The notes under the pieces: model-generated
The model's input: only the letters and a program-made list of their open reading frames with translations
Database searches by the model: none
What the model was told of the DNA's origin: nothing
NCBI RefSeq assembly: GCF_947259345.1
Contig: NZ_CAMYLS010000015.1
Location: 1-64,000, forward strand
Direction of reading: 5' to 3'
DNA: 64,000 nucleotides
Source of the DNA: an uncultured Maricaulis sp.
Lineage (GTDB): Bacteria > Pseudomonadota > Alphaproteobacteria > Caulobacterales > Maricaulaceae
Shown: positions 1 through 8,245 of the stretch, piece after piece
Numbering within the stretch: the first letter of the stretch is position 1
How the letters are laid out: the number at the start of each line of letters is the position of its first letter
Made by a program: the position numbers and the translations under genes

Positions 1-60
1 AAGGGTGACGCGCCCATTCGCGCCATGACGATTTCGCCTGGCGGTGTGGGCCGTAGAGGG

Positions 61-126
61 GTGCGAGGTGCCTTGCCGGTGCCTTGCTATGGAATTTGTG
101 TAGGTGGCGCCGGGGGCACCTCGCAC
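61..126. other. Perfect 12-bp hairpin, possible structured RNA
   Basis: GTGCGAGGTGCC (61-72) pairs perfectly with GGCACCTCGCAC (115-126) around a 42-base loop that can fold further. No convincing reading frame covers it. It could be part of a small RNA or the leader of a gene lying left of the window. I could not match it to RNase P, tmRNA, SRP RNA or a known riboswitch; 6S RNA was considered and not supported. Confidence 0.35.
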
Positions 127-369
127 ACGGAGATTTACTCAAGGCCGTTACCGGCCCCGTCTCGAAACCGACAGGATCAAACGGTCGAGCTTTGTGCCGC
201 CGTCCTGCCGATGGCCACGCCGGGTCGGATGGTGGTCAAATCCACCCAACCGGACGAGCTCCGTCCTCCCCACGCCCCCGGATAACCAATCCGGGCCTCA
301 GGTGACGCGGGAACAAGGGGAGTATGCGCTGGCGCCGAGGGGGTGGGGATAAGTTTTTCGCCCCACACA

Positions 370-475
370 CCGTCATCCCGGCGCAGGCCGGGACCCAGAT
401 TGCGACACAAGTTGTTGCCAAGATTGGCCAAATCGGGCCTGCGAGACTGGTTCCTGACTTGCGTCAGGATGACGG
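370..475. repeat. Palindromic intergenic repeat, copy 1
   Basis: The element begins CCGTCATCCCGGCGCAGG and ends with an imperfect reverse complement of that start (…CTGACTTGCGTCAGGATGACGG). Each end also forms its own small hairpin (TCCCGGC/GCCGGGA and CCTGAC/GTCAGG). 'GTCATCCCGG…' palindromes of this kind are widespread between genes in alphaproteobacterial genomes (recalled, not searched). It has no coding potential. Confidence 0.65.
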
Positions 476-516
476 GTGCGTGTGGTAATCGCGGGGATAA
501 ACGCCCGGTCTGCGAG

Positions 517-636
517 CTTGTCATCCCCGCTGGATGTCCGGCGAAGGCCGGACGCAAGGCGGGGACCCAAGTGTTCGACCAGCTAGGTCCCTGATCTTCG
601 CCCGGCCTGCGCCGGGCGTCCGTCAGGGATGACAAG
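517..636. repeat. Palindromic intergenic repeat, copy 2
   Basis: It starts CTTGTCATCC and ends GGATGACAAG, exact 10-base terminal inverted repeats. Internal hairpins are GTCCGGC/GCCGGAC and GCCCGGC/GCCGGGC. It resembles the neighbouring element at 370-475 but is not identical, so the two look like separate insertions of one repeat family. The rest of 1-663 has no supportable gene. Confidence 0.65.
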
Positions 637-663
637 GATTAGGGCGCTACGCGCGGACCGAAG

Positions 664-2172
664 TCATCCCAACTCAATCCCCAATTCCCCCCAGATCGCG
701 TCGATCCGCGCCTTGGTCTTGTCGTCCATGTCGAGCTTTTCGCCCCATTCCCGCGTCGTCTCGTGGCCGGTCTTGTTGGTCGCATCCAGCCCGATCTTGG
801 AGCCGAGGCCGGAGACCGGGGAGGCGAAGTCGAGATAGTCGATGGGGGTGTTTTCAACCGTGACGATGTCGCGGGCCGGGTCCATGCGGGTCGAGACGGC
901 CCACATCACATCCTTCCAGTCGCGCGCATTGATGTCCGCGTCCACGACGATGATCCATTTGGTGTACATGAATTGCCGCAGGAAGGACCAGGCGCCCATC
1001 ATCACGCGCTTGGCATGGCCGGCATAGGCCTTCTTCATCGAGATCACGGCGATGCGGTAGGAACAGCCCTCCGGCGGCAGCCAGAAATCGAGGATTTCCG
1101 GGAATTGCTGCTGCAGGAGCGGAATGAAGACCTCGTTGAGGGCCTCGCCCAGCACCGCCGGCTCGTCCGGCGGACGGCCGGTATAGGTGGTCAGATAGAT
1201 CGGATCCGTGCGCATGGTGATGGCGCTGATCTGGAAGACCGGGAAATGCTCGACGGAATTATAGTAGCCGGTGTGGTCGCCATAGGGGCCTTCCGGGCCG
1301 TATTCGTCGAGCAGGACATGGCCTTCCAGGATGATCTCGGCTTCGGCCGGCACTTTGAGCGGGACCGTCTTGCAGTCGACCAGCTCGGCCTTCTTGCTGC
1401 GCAATATGCCGGCGAACTGGTATTCCGACAGCGTGTCCGGGATCGGCGTGACCGCCGCGAGGATGGTGCCGGGATCGGCGCCGAGCACGACGGCGGCGGG
1501 CAATGGGTCGGGCTTGGTGTCTTTCCAGCGCTGATAATGCTGGGCGCCGCCGCGATGCTTGAGCCAGCGCATCAGCGTGCGGTCCTTGCCGAGCTTTTGC
1601 ATGCGGTAGATGCCGAGATTGAAATCATCCTGCTTGTCGTCTGACGGACCCTTGGTGACGACCAGGGGCCAGGTGATGAGCGGGGCGGGTTCGCCGGGCC
1701 AGCAGGTCTGGATGGGCAGGCGGTCGAGATCGATATCATCGCCGGTCAGGACCACGTCCTGGCAGGGCGCCTTTTTGACGGTCTTGGGCCGCATCGACAT
1801 CACGGTCCTGGCGAGCGGCAGGAGTTCGGCGGCTTCCTTCAGCCCACGCGGTGGCTCGGGCTGGCGCAGGAAGGCAAGAAGCTCGCCAACTTCGCGCAGC
1901 TCGGCGCCGGTGGTGCGGGCCTCGCCGCCCAGCGTGACCGCCTGGGCGACCCTTTTGACCGTGCCGAACAGATTGACCAGGCACGGCATCTCGCTCCTTT
2001 CGCCGCGTTCATTGATGACATTTTCAAACAGGATGGCCGGGCCGCCGGCATGCAGGGTGCGCTTGTGAATCTCGGTCATTTCCAGCTCGGTCGAAACCGG
2101 CGTGGTGACACGGACGAGATCGCCCTCGGCCTCGAGCTGGTCGATGAATTCGCGAAGCGACTTGTAGGCCAT
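664..2172 (-). CDS. ubiD: UbiD family 3-polyprenyl-4-hydroxybenzoate decarboxylase
   Basis: Predicted prenylated-FMN-dependent decarboxylase acting in ubiquinone biosynthesis, downstream of UbiA, whose gene also lies in this window (12671-13597). The 502-residue length is normal for UbiD. Family hallmarks are visible: NLGIYRMQ at residues 185-192 (cofactor-binding region) and [11 protein letters not shown] at 294-304, which carries acidic active-site residues. It starts at ATG 2172 and is transcribed alone, with an AT-rich stretch (about 2275-2340) upstream. UbiD relatives decarboxylate other aromatic acids, but the close fit in length and motifs and the presence of ubiA favour the ubiquinone role. 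The prFMN synthase partner UbiX is not in the window. Confidence 0.9.
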   Translation of the reverse strand: MAYKSLREFIDQLEAEGDLVRVTTPVSTELEMTEIHKRTLHAGGPAILFENVINERGERSEMPCLVNLFGTVKRVAQAVTLGGEARTTGAELREVGELLAFLRQPEPPRGLKEAAELLPLARTVMSMRPKTVKKAPCQDVVLTGDDIDLDRLPIQTCWPGEPAPLITWPLVVTKGPSDDKQDDFNLGIYRMQKLGKDRTLMRWLKHRGGAQHYQRWKDTKPDPLPAAVVLGADPGTILAAVTPIPDTLSEYQFAGILRSKKAELVDCKTVPLKVPAEAEIILEGHVLLDEYGPEGPYGDHTGYYNSVEHFPVFQISAITMRTDPIYLTTYTGRPPDEPAVLGEALNEVFIPLLQQQFPEILDFWLPPEGCSYRIAVISMKKAYAGHAKRVMMGAWSFLRQFMYTKWIIVVDADINARDWKDVMWAVSTRMDPARDIVTVENTPIDYLDFASPVSGLGSKIGLDATNKTGHETTREWGEKLDMDDKTKARIDAIWGELGIELG

Positions 2173-2358
2173 GCGGGCGGTCCTGCTTTGTTATGCTCCC
2201 GAAACTGCAACTTCACCGGCGAAAGTCCAGCCCGCTTTCTGCCGCAGGGCCAGAGACTTGCCCGGGATCGGAAAAATTTGAACTGAATTCGAGACAAATC
2301 CGGCTCAAATTCTTGAAAAGATTTTCAAAATTTTGGCCTAAATCGCGAGCCCTGCACA

Positions 2359-2814
2359 ATGGAAGTGGATGCCCGCATGCTGCACAGAATGGTCCTCGCG
2401 GCCCGTACGACGGTTGAGACAGGGCGTGTCGCCTTGACCGGTGAGCTTGGATCGCTTCTGGCGTGCTGCCTTCAAACCAGTGTCGATGACGGGCTGACCG
2501 GGGGACTGGTTGTCGAAGCGGGCCTTCTGCTCGAAGTCATTGAAGGTGCTAGTCCAGATCTTTGCGCCTACCATCAGTGCGCCGAAGGCGATCCGCGGAT
2601 CTTTGACCTGCAGGTACTGGAATTTGTACCGGTCCTGCGCCGCCAGTTCGAAACCTGGGCGGTGGCTCATACCCCCGACTCGCGAGCCAATTGTACGCTG
2701 GCCAGCGCGATCAATGAGAAACGCGCCGGTCCCTTCGCGGTCAGCCAGCACATTCGTCAGGCCTTGATGCAGGGCATGATTGCCGAGACGCCGCCGCTCT
2801 GCGTCGCCGCCTAG
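2359..2814 (+). CDS. Hypothetical protein, 151 aa
   Basis: I do not recognise this protein. The frame has GC-rich third codon positions typical of the neighbours, which favours it over the overlapping reverse-strand frame at 2338-2751. The product is soluble-looking, without a signal peptide or membrane helix, mixed alpha/beta in composition, with four cysteines scattered and no metal motif. The ATG at 2359 lacks a clear ribosome-binding site; ATG 2380 is an alternative. It is convergent with the serine hydrolase gene ending at 2832. Function unknown. Confidence 0.5.
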   Translation: MEVDARMLHRMVLAARTTVETGRVALTGELGSLLACCLQTSVDDGLTGGLVVEAGLLLEVIEGASPDLCAYHQCAEGDPRIFDLQVLEFVPVLRRQFETWAVAHTPDSRANCTLASAINEKRAGPFAVSQHIRQALMQGMIAETPPLCVAA

Positions 2815-2831
2815 GTGATCATCCAGACCCG

Positions 2832-4253
2832 CTATTCGTCAGGCGTCGGGCTGTCTTCCGATGTCTCCCCGACAATCGCGTCCGGCTCCGTTACCGGCGG
2901 TTGAAGCGAGTCCAGCACGGCCAGGGCGAGCCCGCCCGAGCGTGAGTTTACGCCCATGGTCGCGCCGAAGCGCACAATCACCAGGTCCTGTTCCGGCATG
3001 ACATAGGCCCACTGGCCCTGGAAACCGCTCATCATGATGGTGTCGGCCGGCAGGCTGGAGCGCTCATTGGGCAGCCAGAAGCCCATCCCGTATTCGCCGT
3101 TCGAACCCGGGGTCGGCTCGGCGACGATGTCATACCAGTCCTCCGGCAGGAGGCGTTCGCCATCGACCATGCCGTCATTCATGTAGAGCAGGGCCAGGCG
3201 GGCCCAGTCATGGGCGGTGGCATACATGTAGGACGAACCCTGGAAGACGCCGTTCTCACCCGGTTCCATGATCGCGGAATAAATGCCCAGCGGTTCGAAA
3301 ATGCGCGCGCGCAGCCCGGTGACCTGTTCCCGCAAGGTGTCACCCAGCAGGCGCTGCATGGTGTCGGTCGCGAGGATGGTGTTGCCGCTCATGTACTGCC
3401 AGTGATCGCCCGGCGCGTGCAGGCGTTCGCGTGTCGCCGCATAGCGCGGCATGTCGGACTGGGTGAAGAGCATCTCCGAATTCGGGTCGGTGCCGCTATT
3501 GTCCTCGGCGATGGCCAGACCGCCGGCCATGCGCAGGAGGTGGGAGATGGTGATCTCCGACAGGCGGATATCGTCGATTTCGGCGAGGGCCGGGACAGCG
3601 CCCTCGGCATGGATGTCCAGACGGCCTTCCTCGACCAGGGCGCCAGCCAGTGTGGTCATTGTGCTCTTGGTCATCGACCAGCCGTGAAAGCGCGTCTCGC
3701 GGCTGGCGCCCGGCGCATAATGCTCGGCGACCAGGCGGCCCTGGTGCAGGACGGCGACGCCGAGTGTCTGCCGGCTGTCAGCTTCGACATTATCGAACGC
3801 GTCGGCGATGGCGGCGTCCAGTGCCTCCGTGTCGAACCATTGATCGCGGTGGGTCGCGTCGAGCTCGAGCGGGATGAAGTCCTGTTCTACCGGAACGGCC
3901 AGATCGGGGTCGAAATCCGCGCCGCCATGGACCAGCGTACAGCCCAGTCCGTCACGCCAGACGGCGCGTTGATGCCAGAACAGGCCGAGCACGGAGGATG
4001 TGACCTCGCGATTCTCCTCATCCATGTCATAGCCGATCAGACTGCCCGCATCGCCCAGGAGGGGGGCGAGATAGAAGTCATAAGCCTGATCGGACTCAAG
4101 GCCGGACACCCAGGTCAGGGAACACATCTGCTTGGCCACGATGCCGGTGCCCGAGGGCAGGTAGATCCGGCCGATCGGCGACAGGTTGAGGGCCGTGACA
4201 CCGGCGGCCAGAAGGACGGCCAGCGTGCCGCCAAGAATGTAGCGCTTCTTCAT
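2832..4253 (-). CDS. Serine hydrolase, beta-lactamase/NylB-like family
   Basis: A predicted exported or membrane-anchored serine hydrolase of the class C beta-lactamase/S12 peptidase fold. A basic start and hydrophobic segment (about residues 4-24) give a membrane anchor or uncleaved signal. The nucleophile motif is SMTK (193-196), followed by YMSGN (287-291), which matches the YxSGN form of 6-aminohexanoate-dimer hydrolase (NylB) more than the YxN of true beta-lactamases. The C-terminal tail is acidic and proline-containing. Substrate unknown: a peptide, amide or ester. It is the first of three S12-fold proteins in the window; they are not adjacent and differ in extra domains. Confidence 0.8.
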   Translation of the reverse strand: MKKRYILGGTLAVLLAAGVTALNLSPIGRIYLPSGTGIVAKQMCSLTWVSGLESDQAYDFYLAPLLGDAGSLIGYDMDEENREVTSSVLGLFWHQRAVWRDGLGCTLVHGGADFDPDLAVPVEQDFIPLELDATHRDQWFDTEALDAAIADAFDNVEADSRQTLGVAVLHQGRLVAEHYAPGASRETRFHGWSMTKSTMTTLAGALVEEGRLDIHAEGAVPALAEIDDIRLSEITISHLLRMAGGLAIAEDNSGTDPNSEMLFTQSDMPRYAATRERLHAPGDHWQYMSGNTILATDTMQRLLGDTLREQVTGLRARIFEPLGIYSAIMEPGENGVFQGSSYMYATAHDWARLALLYMNDGMVDGERLLPEDWYDIVAEPTPGSNGEYGMGFWLPNERSSLPADTIMMSGFQGQWAYVMPEQDLVIVRFGATMGVNSRSGGLALAVLDSLQPPVTEPDAIVGETSEDSPTPDE

Positions 4254-4292
4254 GATGTTTCCCCTGAAATCCCCGCGTGCAGTCTGGCCTGA

Positions 4293-5069
4293 TCAGCCCA
4301 ATTTGTCGAAATCCGGAGCGCGGCGCTCCAGGAAGGCCGCGGCCGCTTCGGCAAATTCCGGCGATTGCAGTTGCGAGGCGAAGATGGCGTTCTCGCGGTC
4401 CATGCGGGCCTCGATGCTCTCGGCCGGCGTGCGCATCAGCGCCTTGGAAGCCTTCAGCGAGCTCGGCGCCTTGGCGGCCAGGATCGCGGCCATGAAACGT
4501 GCGGTTTCTTCCATTTTGGCGGGCTCGGTGACGCGATTGACCAGGCCGGTCTCGCGGGCGCGATTGGAATCCCAGGTGTCGCCCAGCAGGAGGAGTTCGG
4601 CGGCGACGGCATGGCCGAAAATACGCGGCATGAGCTGGGAGGAGGCGTATTCCGGCGCGAGGGCGAGATCGACGAAAGGCGTCTTGAAGACGGCCCGGTC
4701 GGAGGCGACCACGAGGTCGCAGTGCAGGAGCAGGGTGACACCGATGCCGATGGCCAGGCCGTCCACGGCGGCGATGACCGGCTTCTCGGCCTTCAGCAGC
4801 GCCATCATGAAACGTCGCACCGGCGGCGTATCGTGCTCACCGAATTCCGGCGGGCGCTGGGTGAAGTCGACAATGTCATTGCCGGCTGTGAAGACGCCCT
4901 CGGCGCCGGTCAGGATGCTGACGCGGACCGACGGGTCTGCGTCGGCTGTTTCCAGAGCCATGGCGGCGGCGGTGTACATGTCCTGGGTGAGAGCATTCTT
5001 TTTCTCAGGACGATTGAAACGGATGGTGCGGATACGATCCGCAGTCTCGACCAAAACCAGTTCGCTCAC
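4293..5069 (-). CDS. Enoyl-CoA hydratase/isomerase (crotonase) family protein
   Basis: A 258-residue crotonase-fold enzyme, probably acting on acyl-CoA in fatty-acid or branched-chain amino-acid breakdown. The oxyanion-hole segments AGND (62-65) and GLAIGIG (104-110) are present. Around the active site it reads APEYASSQLMPR (138-149) with Glu140, closer to delta3,delta2-enoyl-CoA isomerases than to classical hydratases, which usually carry two glutamates. It starts with GTG at 5069, preceded by a good GGGAGG site. A perfect palindrome (5139-5154) lies 70 bases upstream and probably controls it; a MarR gene ends just beyond. Confidence 0.85.
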   Translation of the reverse strand: MSELVLVETADRIRTIRFNRPEKKNALTQDMYTAAAMALETADADPSVRVSILTGAEGVFTAGNDIVDFTQRPPEFGEHDTPPVRRFMMALLKAEKPVIAAVDGLAIGIGVTLLLHCDLVVASDRAVFKTPFVDLALAPEYASSQLMPRIFGHAVAAELLLLGDTWDSNRARETGLVNRVTEPAKMEETARFMAAILAAKAPSSLKASKALMRTPAESIEARMDRENAIFASQLQSPEFAEAAAAFLERRAPDFDKLG

Positions 5070-5138
5070 GCGAGCCTCCCTTGTGATGTTTTGCGGGAGC
5101 CTAGAGCAAAAGCGGGGCGGCTGAACACCCTGAATCAG

Positions 5139-5154
5139 TTGACGTAAACGTCAA
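5139..5154. promoter_or_regulatory. Palindromic operator TTGACGTAAACGTCAA
   Basis: A perfect 7+2+7 inverted repeat between the crotonase start (5069) and the end of the MarR gene (5177). Position and symmetry indicate a transcription-factor site for the crotonase gene. From memory it resembles sites of LiuR-type (MerR family) regulators of branched-chain amino-acid and fatty-acid catabolism in proteobacteria; the adjacent MarR protein is the other candidate. Confidence 0.6.
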
Positions 5155-5176
5155 TCTGGCCGGGTCGGCCCTGTTG

Positions 5177-5608
5177 TCAGATATCGACCGCGAGGCGGGT
5201 CAGGACGCGGTGCAGCATGTCGCTGTCATCCTCCCCCAGGCGCGCTTCCAGCTCGGTATTGAGATCGCGCAGGATGTGATCGGCCGTATCGCCGAGGGCC
5301 CGGCCCTTCTCGGTCAGCGAAACAACGGCCGAGCGCTTGTCACTGGCGGAGACGGTCTTGGTGACCAGGCCCAGCGCTTCCATGCGGTTGACCAGTCCGG
5401 TGACAGCCGGCGGATGAAGCGAAAGCGTCTCGCCGATATCGCCCATGCGCCGTTCGCCGCGGCGCCCCAGCAGGAAAAGTACGGCCGCCTGGGCCGAGGT
5501 CACGCCGGCGACAGATTTCAGGCGAGCATCGGCATCCCGGTTGAGTTTCCGGGCGGCAATCTCGAGCAGGAGGAATAATCGCCGGTCAACGGCGCGAGCG
5601 CGGGCCAT
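5177..5608 (-). CDS. MarR family transcriptional regulator
   Basis: A 143-residue winged-helix regulator of MarR type. The recognition helix and wing region (about residues 55-95) contain the pattern LSLHPPAVTGLVNRMEALGL followed by the charged wing ASDKRSAVVSLTEKG, typical of the family. The N terminus is basic. It lies on the same strand as, and upstream of, the crotonase gene, with the palindrome 5139-5154 between them, so it may control that gene. The start at ATG 5608 has only a weak ribosome-binding site. Ligand unknown. Confidence 0.85.
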   Translation of the reverse strand: MARARAVDRRLFLLLEIAARKLNRDADARLKSVAGVTSAQAAVLFLLGRRGERRMGDIGETLSLHPPAVTGLVNRMEALGLVTKTVSASDKRSAVVSLTEKGRALGDTADHILRDLNTELEARLGEDDSDMLHRVLTRLAVDI

Positions 5609-5645
5609 GCTTCATACTGGTTTGATTCTTCAGGCGGGGGGAATG

Positions 5646-6305
5646 TCAGAGATAGCGCCAGACCTTGGCCTGCCGGACTTCGCGGTCCTCGAGGTCCCGC
5701 GTGACCGGGACGGTGTATTCGGCCAGACGCTCGAGCTTGTCCTGGGGCAGAAAGGAACGGCCGGGATCGCCGATCAGCACGGTCGCACCGCGCGTGTTGA
5801 GCGTCTCCAGCCAGCCCCCGATCAGGCGCGCCGGCTCTGCTTCGTAGAAGACATCGCCGGCGAGGATTGCATCCCAGCCCTCATCCGTGCCGACCAGATC
5901 ATCCAGCCGGGCCGTCAGCGCGACCCCGTTGGCCGCCGCATTGCTCTCGATCGCGGCGATGGCAAACGCGTCCAGCTCGCAGGCCTCGACCGAGCTGGCA
6001 CCGGCCTTCTTGGCAGCGATGCCGGACACGGCCCCCCCGGCGGCAAAGTCCAAAACGCGCTTGCCGGCGACGATGTCGGGATTGTCGAGGCAATAGCGGG
6101 CGAGTGCCTGTCCGCCGGCCCAGGCAAAGGCCCAGAAGGGCGGTGGCAGGCCCATTTCGCCCAGCGCTTCCTCCGTCTGTTCCCAGATGGCCACCGTCTC
6201 GACGGCCAAATGGAGCGAGACCTCCGGCACCAGGGGCGGGGCCATCAGGGCGCAGGTCTGCCGGATGAAAGCGTGCGGATCGTCGAGCCGGGGGGTGCCC
6301 GTCAT
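5646..6305 (-). CDS. Class I methyltransferase, ETFB-lysine/NNT1-like
   Basis: A 219-residue SAM-dependent methyltransferase. The motif I region VLDFAAGGAVSGIAA is at 84-98. The preceding PPFWAFAWAGGQALARY (55-71) is characteristic of the group related to electron-transfer-flavoprotein beta-subunit lysine methyltransferase and predicted 'nicotinamide N-methyltransferase' (COG3897). The post-motif segment AGDVFYE (about residues 168-174) fits the catalytic DxFY-type loop. A ribosome-binding site AGGAAG precedes ATG 6305. The most likely role is protein lysine methylation, perhaps of ETF, which would suit the acyl-CoA enzyme nearby; this is inference. Confidence 0.75.
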   Translation of the reverse strand: MTGTPRLDDPHAFIRQTCALMAPPLVPEVSLHLAVETVAIWEQTEEALGEMGLPPPFWAFAWAGGQALARYCLDNPDIVAGKRVLDFAAGGAVSGIAAKKAGASSVEACELDAFAIAAIESNAAANGVALTARLDDLVGTDEGWDAILAGDVFYEAEPARLIGGWLETLNTRGATVLIGDPGRSFLPQDKLERLAEYTVPVTRDLEDREVRQAKVWRYL

Positions 6306-6379
6306 GATGCTTCCTGTCAGAATGGCCGGACGGTATGCCGGACCCTCCGGTTAGGCGGCTCGGGCCAAAGGAGCAAGCC

Positions 6380-6748
6380 ATGACGACACGCGTGACACGA
6401 TCCACCTATGTTCTGGCGGTCAATGACCTGGAGTCCACCGCGCGCTGGTGGGTTGAAAAGCTGGGCTTTGAACACTGGATCGAGGTGGAGGGCTGGGCCT
6501 TCCTGCGCCGCGATAATTGCTATCTGCGGATCGGTCATTGTGTTGATGCCATCCCGCCCGCGAAGCTGGGGGACCACCAGTTTTTCGCCTATGTCGAGCT
6601 GGAGGATGTGAAGGCCTTCCATGACGAGATTGCCGGGCCCGGGGTCGACATTCTTTTCCCGCCGACCGACCAGCCTTGGGGCATGCGCGAGTTTGGCGTC
6701 AGGACGCCGGACGGTCACCGCATCATGTTCGCGCAGGATATCGAGTGA
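6380..6748 (+). CDS. VOC superfamily (glyoxalase/bleomycin-resistance-like) protein
   Basis: A 122-residue single-domain vicinal-oxygen-chelate protein. Both beta-alpha-beta repeats are visible: the first begins YVLAVNDLESTARWW, the second FFAYVELEDVKAFH, and the C terminus ends FGVRTPDGHRIMFAQ with the usual strand carrying a metal or ligand residue. The start was set at ATG 6380 because AAAGGAG sits just upstream; an in-frame start at 6335 would lack this. The substrate cannot be predicted. A REP-like hairpin follows directly after the stop. Confidence 0.8.
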   Translation: MTTRVTRSTYVLAVNDLESTARWWVEKLGFEHWIEVEGWAFLRRDNCYLRIGHCVDAIPPAKLGDHQFFAYVELEDVKAFHDEIAGPGVDILFPPTDQPWGMREFGVRTPDGHRIMFAQDIE

Positions 6749-6751
6749 AAT

Positions 6752-6796
6752 GGGGACAGGTAGAATGAACGCGTGGCGCTAATTCTACCTGTCCCC
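6752..6796. repeat. REP-like hairpin, GGGGACAGGTAGAAT inverted repeat
   Basis: Perfect 15-bp arms (6752-6766 and 6782-6796) with a 15-base loop between convergent genes. The GGGGACAG…CTGTCCCC signature is like repetitive extragenic palindromes linked to REP-associated transposases in many proteobacteria (recalled). It may also act as a bidirectional terminator for the VOC and M16 genes, although no U-tract follows. Confidence 0.65.
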
Positions 6797-6809
6797 CAAT
6801 CGGCTCCGC

Positions 6810-8219
6810 CTATTCCCGGATCTCGGCCGCGGCGACTTCCGGCAAGGCGCGGACGTCCTCGCTGATCACGGACAGGTCACCGACAAGGACCAGAACCATC
6901 TGGTCGAGCGGCAGGTATTCGCGCGCCATGGCCGAAATATCCTCATCGCTGACGGCGAGGATATTGGGCACATACTGGTCGAGATAATCATCCGGCAGAC
7001 CATAGAGGTCGCGCTGGCCGAGCTGGTTGATCAGCCCGCCGGTCGAGGCGTTCTGCAGGATGAAGATGCCGGCCAGCCAGTTTCGCATGCCGCCGGCCTC
7101 GTCGGCCGGCGGGGTCTCGTTCTGCAGGCGCGTGATCTCGTTGAAGGTCTCACGCAGGGCGGCAGCCGTGTCGGCGGCGGTGACATCGGCATTGAAGGTC
7201 CAGAAGCCGCCATCCATCGTCCAGGTTTCACCGGATCCGGGCGAATAGGTATAGCCCTTGTCCTCGCGCAGATTGCGGGTGAGGCGTGAGGTGAAGGATC
7301 CGCCGAGGAGCGCATTCATGACCTCGAAGGCCGGCGCGTCCTCATCGCCAATCCCCATGATGGGGAAGCCGAGGCGGATGGTGGTCTGCGGGGCGCCCGG
7401 ACGATCGATCAATTGCACGATCGGACCGGCGCTGGCCGGGGCGCTGGCCGCCGTGTCGGCCGTGCCGCGCGCCCAGTCACCGAAGGCCTCGCGAATAGCG
7501 CTTTCCATGGCGGCTTCGTCGAAATGACCAGCGACATAGAGGCGTGACCGGCCGGCGCCGTAATGAGCGTCGTAGAAGGCCTGCACATCGGCCATCTCAT
7601 AGCCGCGCAACTGCTCTTCACGGGGCAGGGTATTGCCGTAGGGATGGTCCGGACCGAACAGGATGCGGCGATAGGCTTCGGTCGCGATGGAGCCCGGCTG
7701 GGCGCGCTGAACATCCACATCACGCACCAGATTGGCGCGCACCCGCTCGAACTCGGCCTCGTCGAAATTCGGACGCAGGGCGAGATCGGCCAGGAGGGCG
7801 ACTGCGTCGGGACCGTACTGGCTGAGCACGCCCGTGCCGATATTGGTCGTATGGCGACCGACACCGACATTGAGCGCGCCACCCATGGCGGCAATCTCGG
7901 TAGCGACCTCTTGAGCCGAGCGTCCGCCCGCGCCTTCCTCCATCATCGCGCCGGTCAGGTCGGCGAGAAAGGTCTGGGCGCCATCATCGAGATTGGCGGC
8001 GCGGACTTGCAGGGAAAGGTTCACCGTCGGCGCCAGGCCGAAGGGGATGAAGGTCACCTCCAGCCCGTTATCGAGCGTAAAATTACGGGTTTCCGGCAGT
8101 TCAAAAGGAACCGGTTCACCGATGGGCGGTTGCTCGCTGGGTTGCTGGGCCTGGGCGAGGCTTGGCAGGAGGGCGAGGCTGGCAGCCGACAGGGCCGCCT
8201 GGAAAAGTCGAATGGTCAT
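6810..8219 (-). CDS. M16 peptidase family protein, inactive-type subunit (copy 1)
   Basis: A secreted M16 (pitrilysin-like) protein of about 469 residues with signal peptide MTIRLFQAALSAASLALLPSLAQA. The zinc motif HxxEH is absent: at the matching place it reads LADLTGAMMEEG, where the active partner has AHLFEHLMFAG. It is therefore predicted to be the non-catalytic half of a two-subunit peptidase, with the product of 8246-9676 as its partner. The start is ATG 8219 with AAGGA upstream; a GTG overlapping the previous stop (8249) is also in frame and would give translational coupling. It is paralogous to 9766-11181. Confidence 0.88.
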   Translation of the reverse strand: MTIRLFQAALSAASLALLPSLAQAQQPSEQPPIGEPVPFELPETRNFTLDNGLEVTFIPFGLAPTVNLSLQVRAANLDDGAQTFLADLTGAMMEEGAGGRSAQEVATEIAAMGGALNVGVGRHTTNIGTGVLSQYGPDAVALLADLALRPNFDEAEFERVRANLVRDVDVQRAQPGSIATEAYRRILFGPDHPYGNTLPREEQLRGYEMADVQAFYDAHYGAGRSRLYVAGHFDEAAMESAIREAFGDWARGTADTAASAPASAGPIVQLIDRPGAPQTTIRLGFPIMGIGDEDAPAFEVMNALLGGSFTSRLTRNLREDKGYTYSPGSGETWTMDGGFWTFNADVTAADTAAALRETFNEITRLQNETPPADEAGGMRNWLAGIFILQNASTGGLINQLGQRDLYGLPDDYLDQYVPNILAVSDEDISAMAREYLPLDQMVLVLVGDLSVISEDVRALPEVAAAEIRE

Positions 8220-8245
8220 CTGTCTCATTCCTTCCGGGGTCCTGG

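Noticed and set aside
30-170. 6S RNA, SRP RNA, tmRNA or RNase P at the left edge
   Set aside because: I could not match the conserved cores of any of them; only the simple hairpin can be supported.
25-635. Short open frames in the first 660 bases
   Set aside because: They cross the hairpin and repeat elements and have Arg/Pro-rich random composition.
2338-2751. Reverse-strand frame opposite the 151-residue ORF
   Set aside because: Its third codon positions are less GC-rich and it looks less protein-like than the forward frame.
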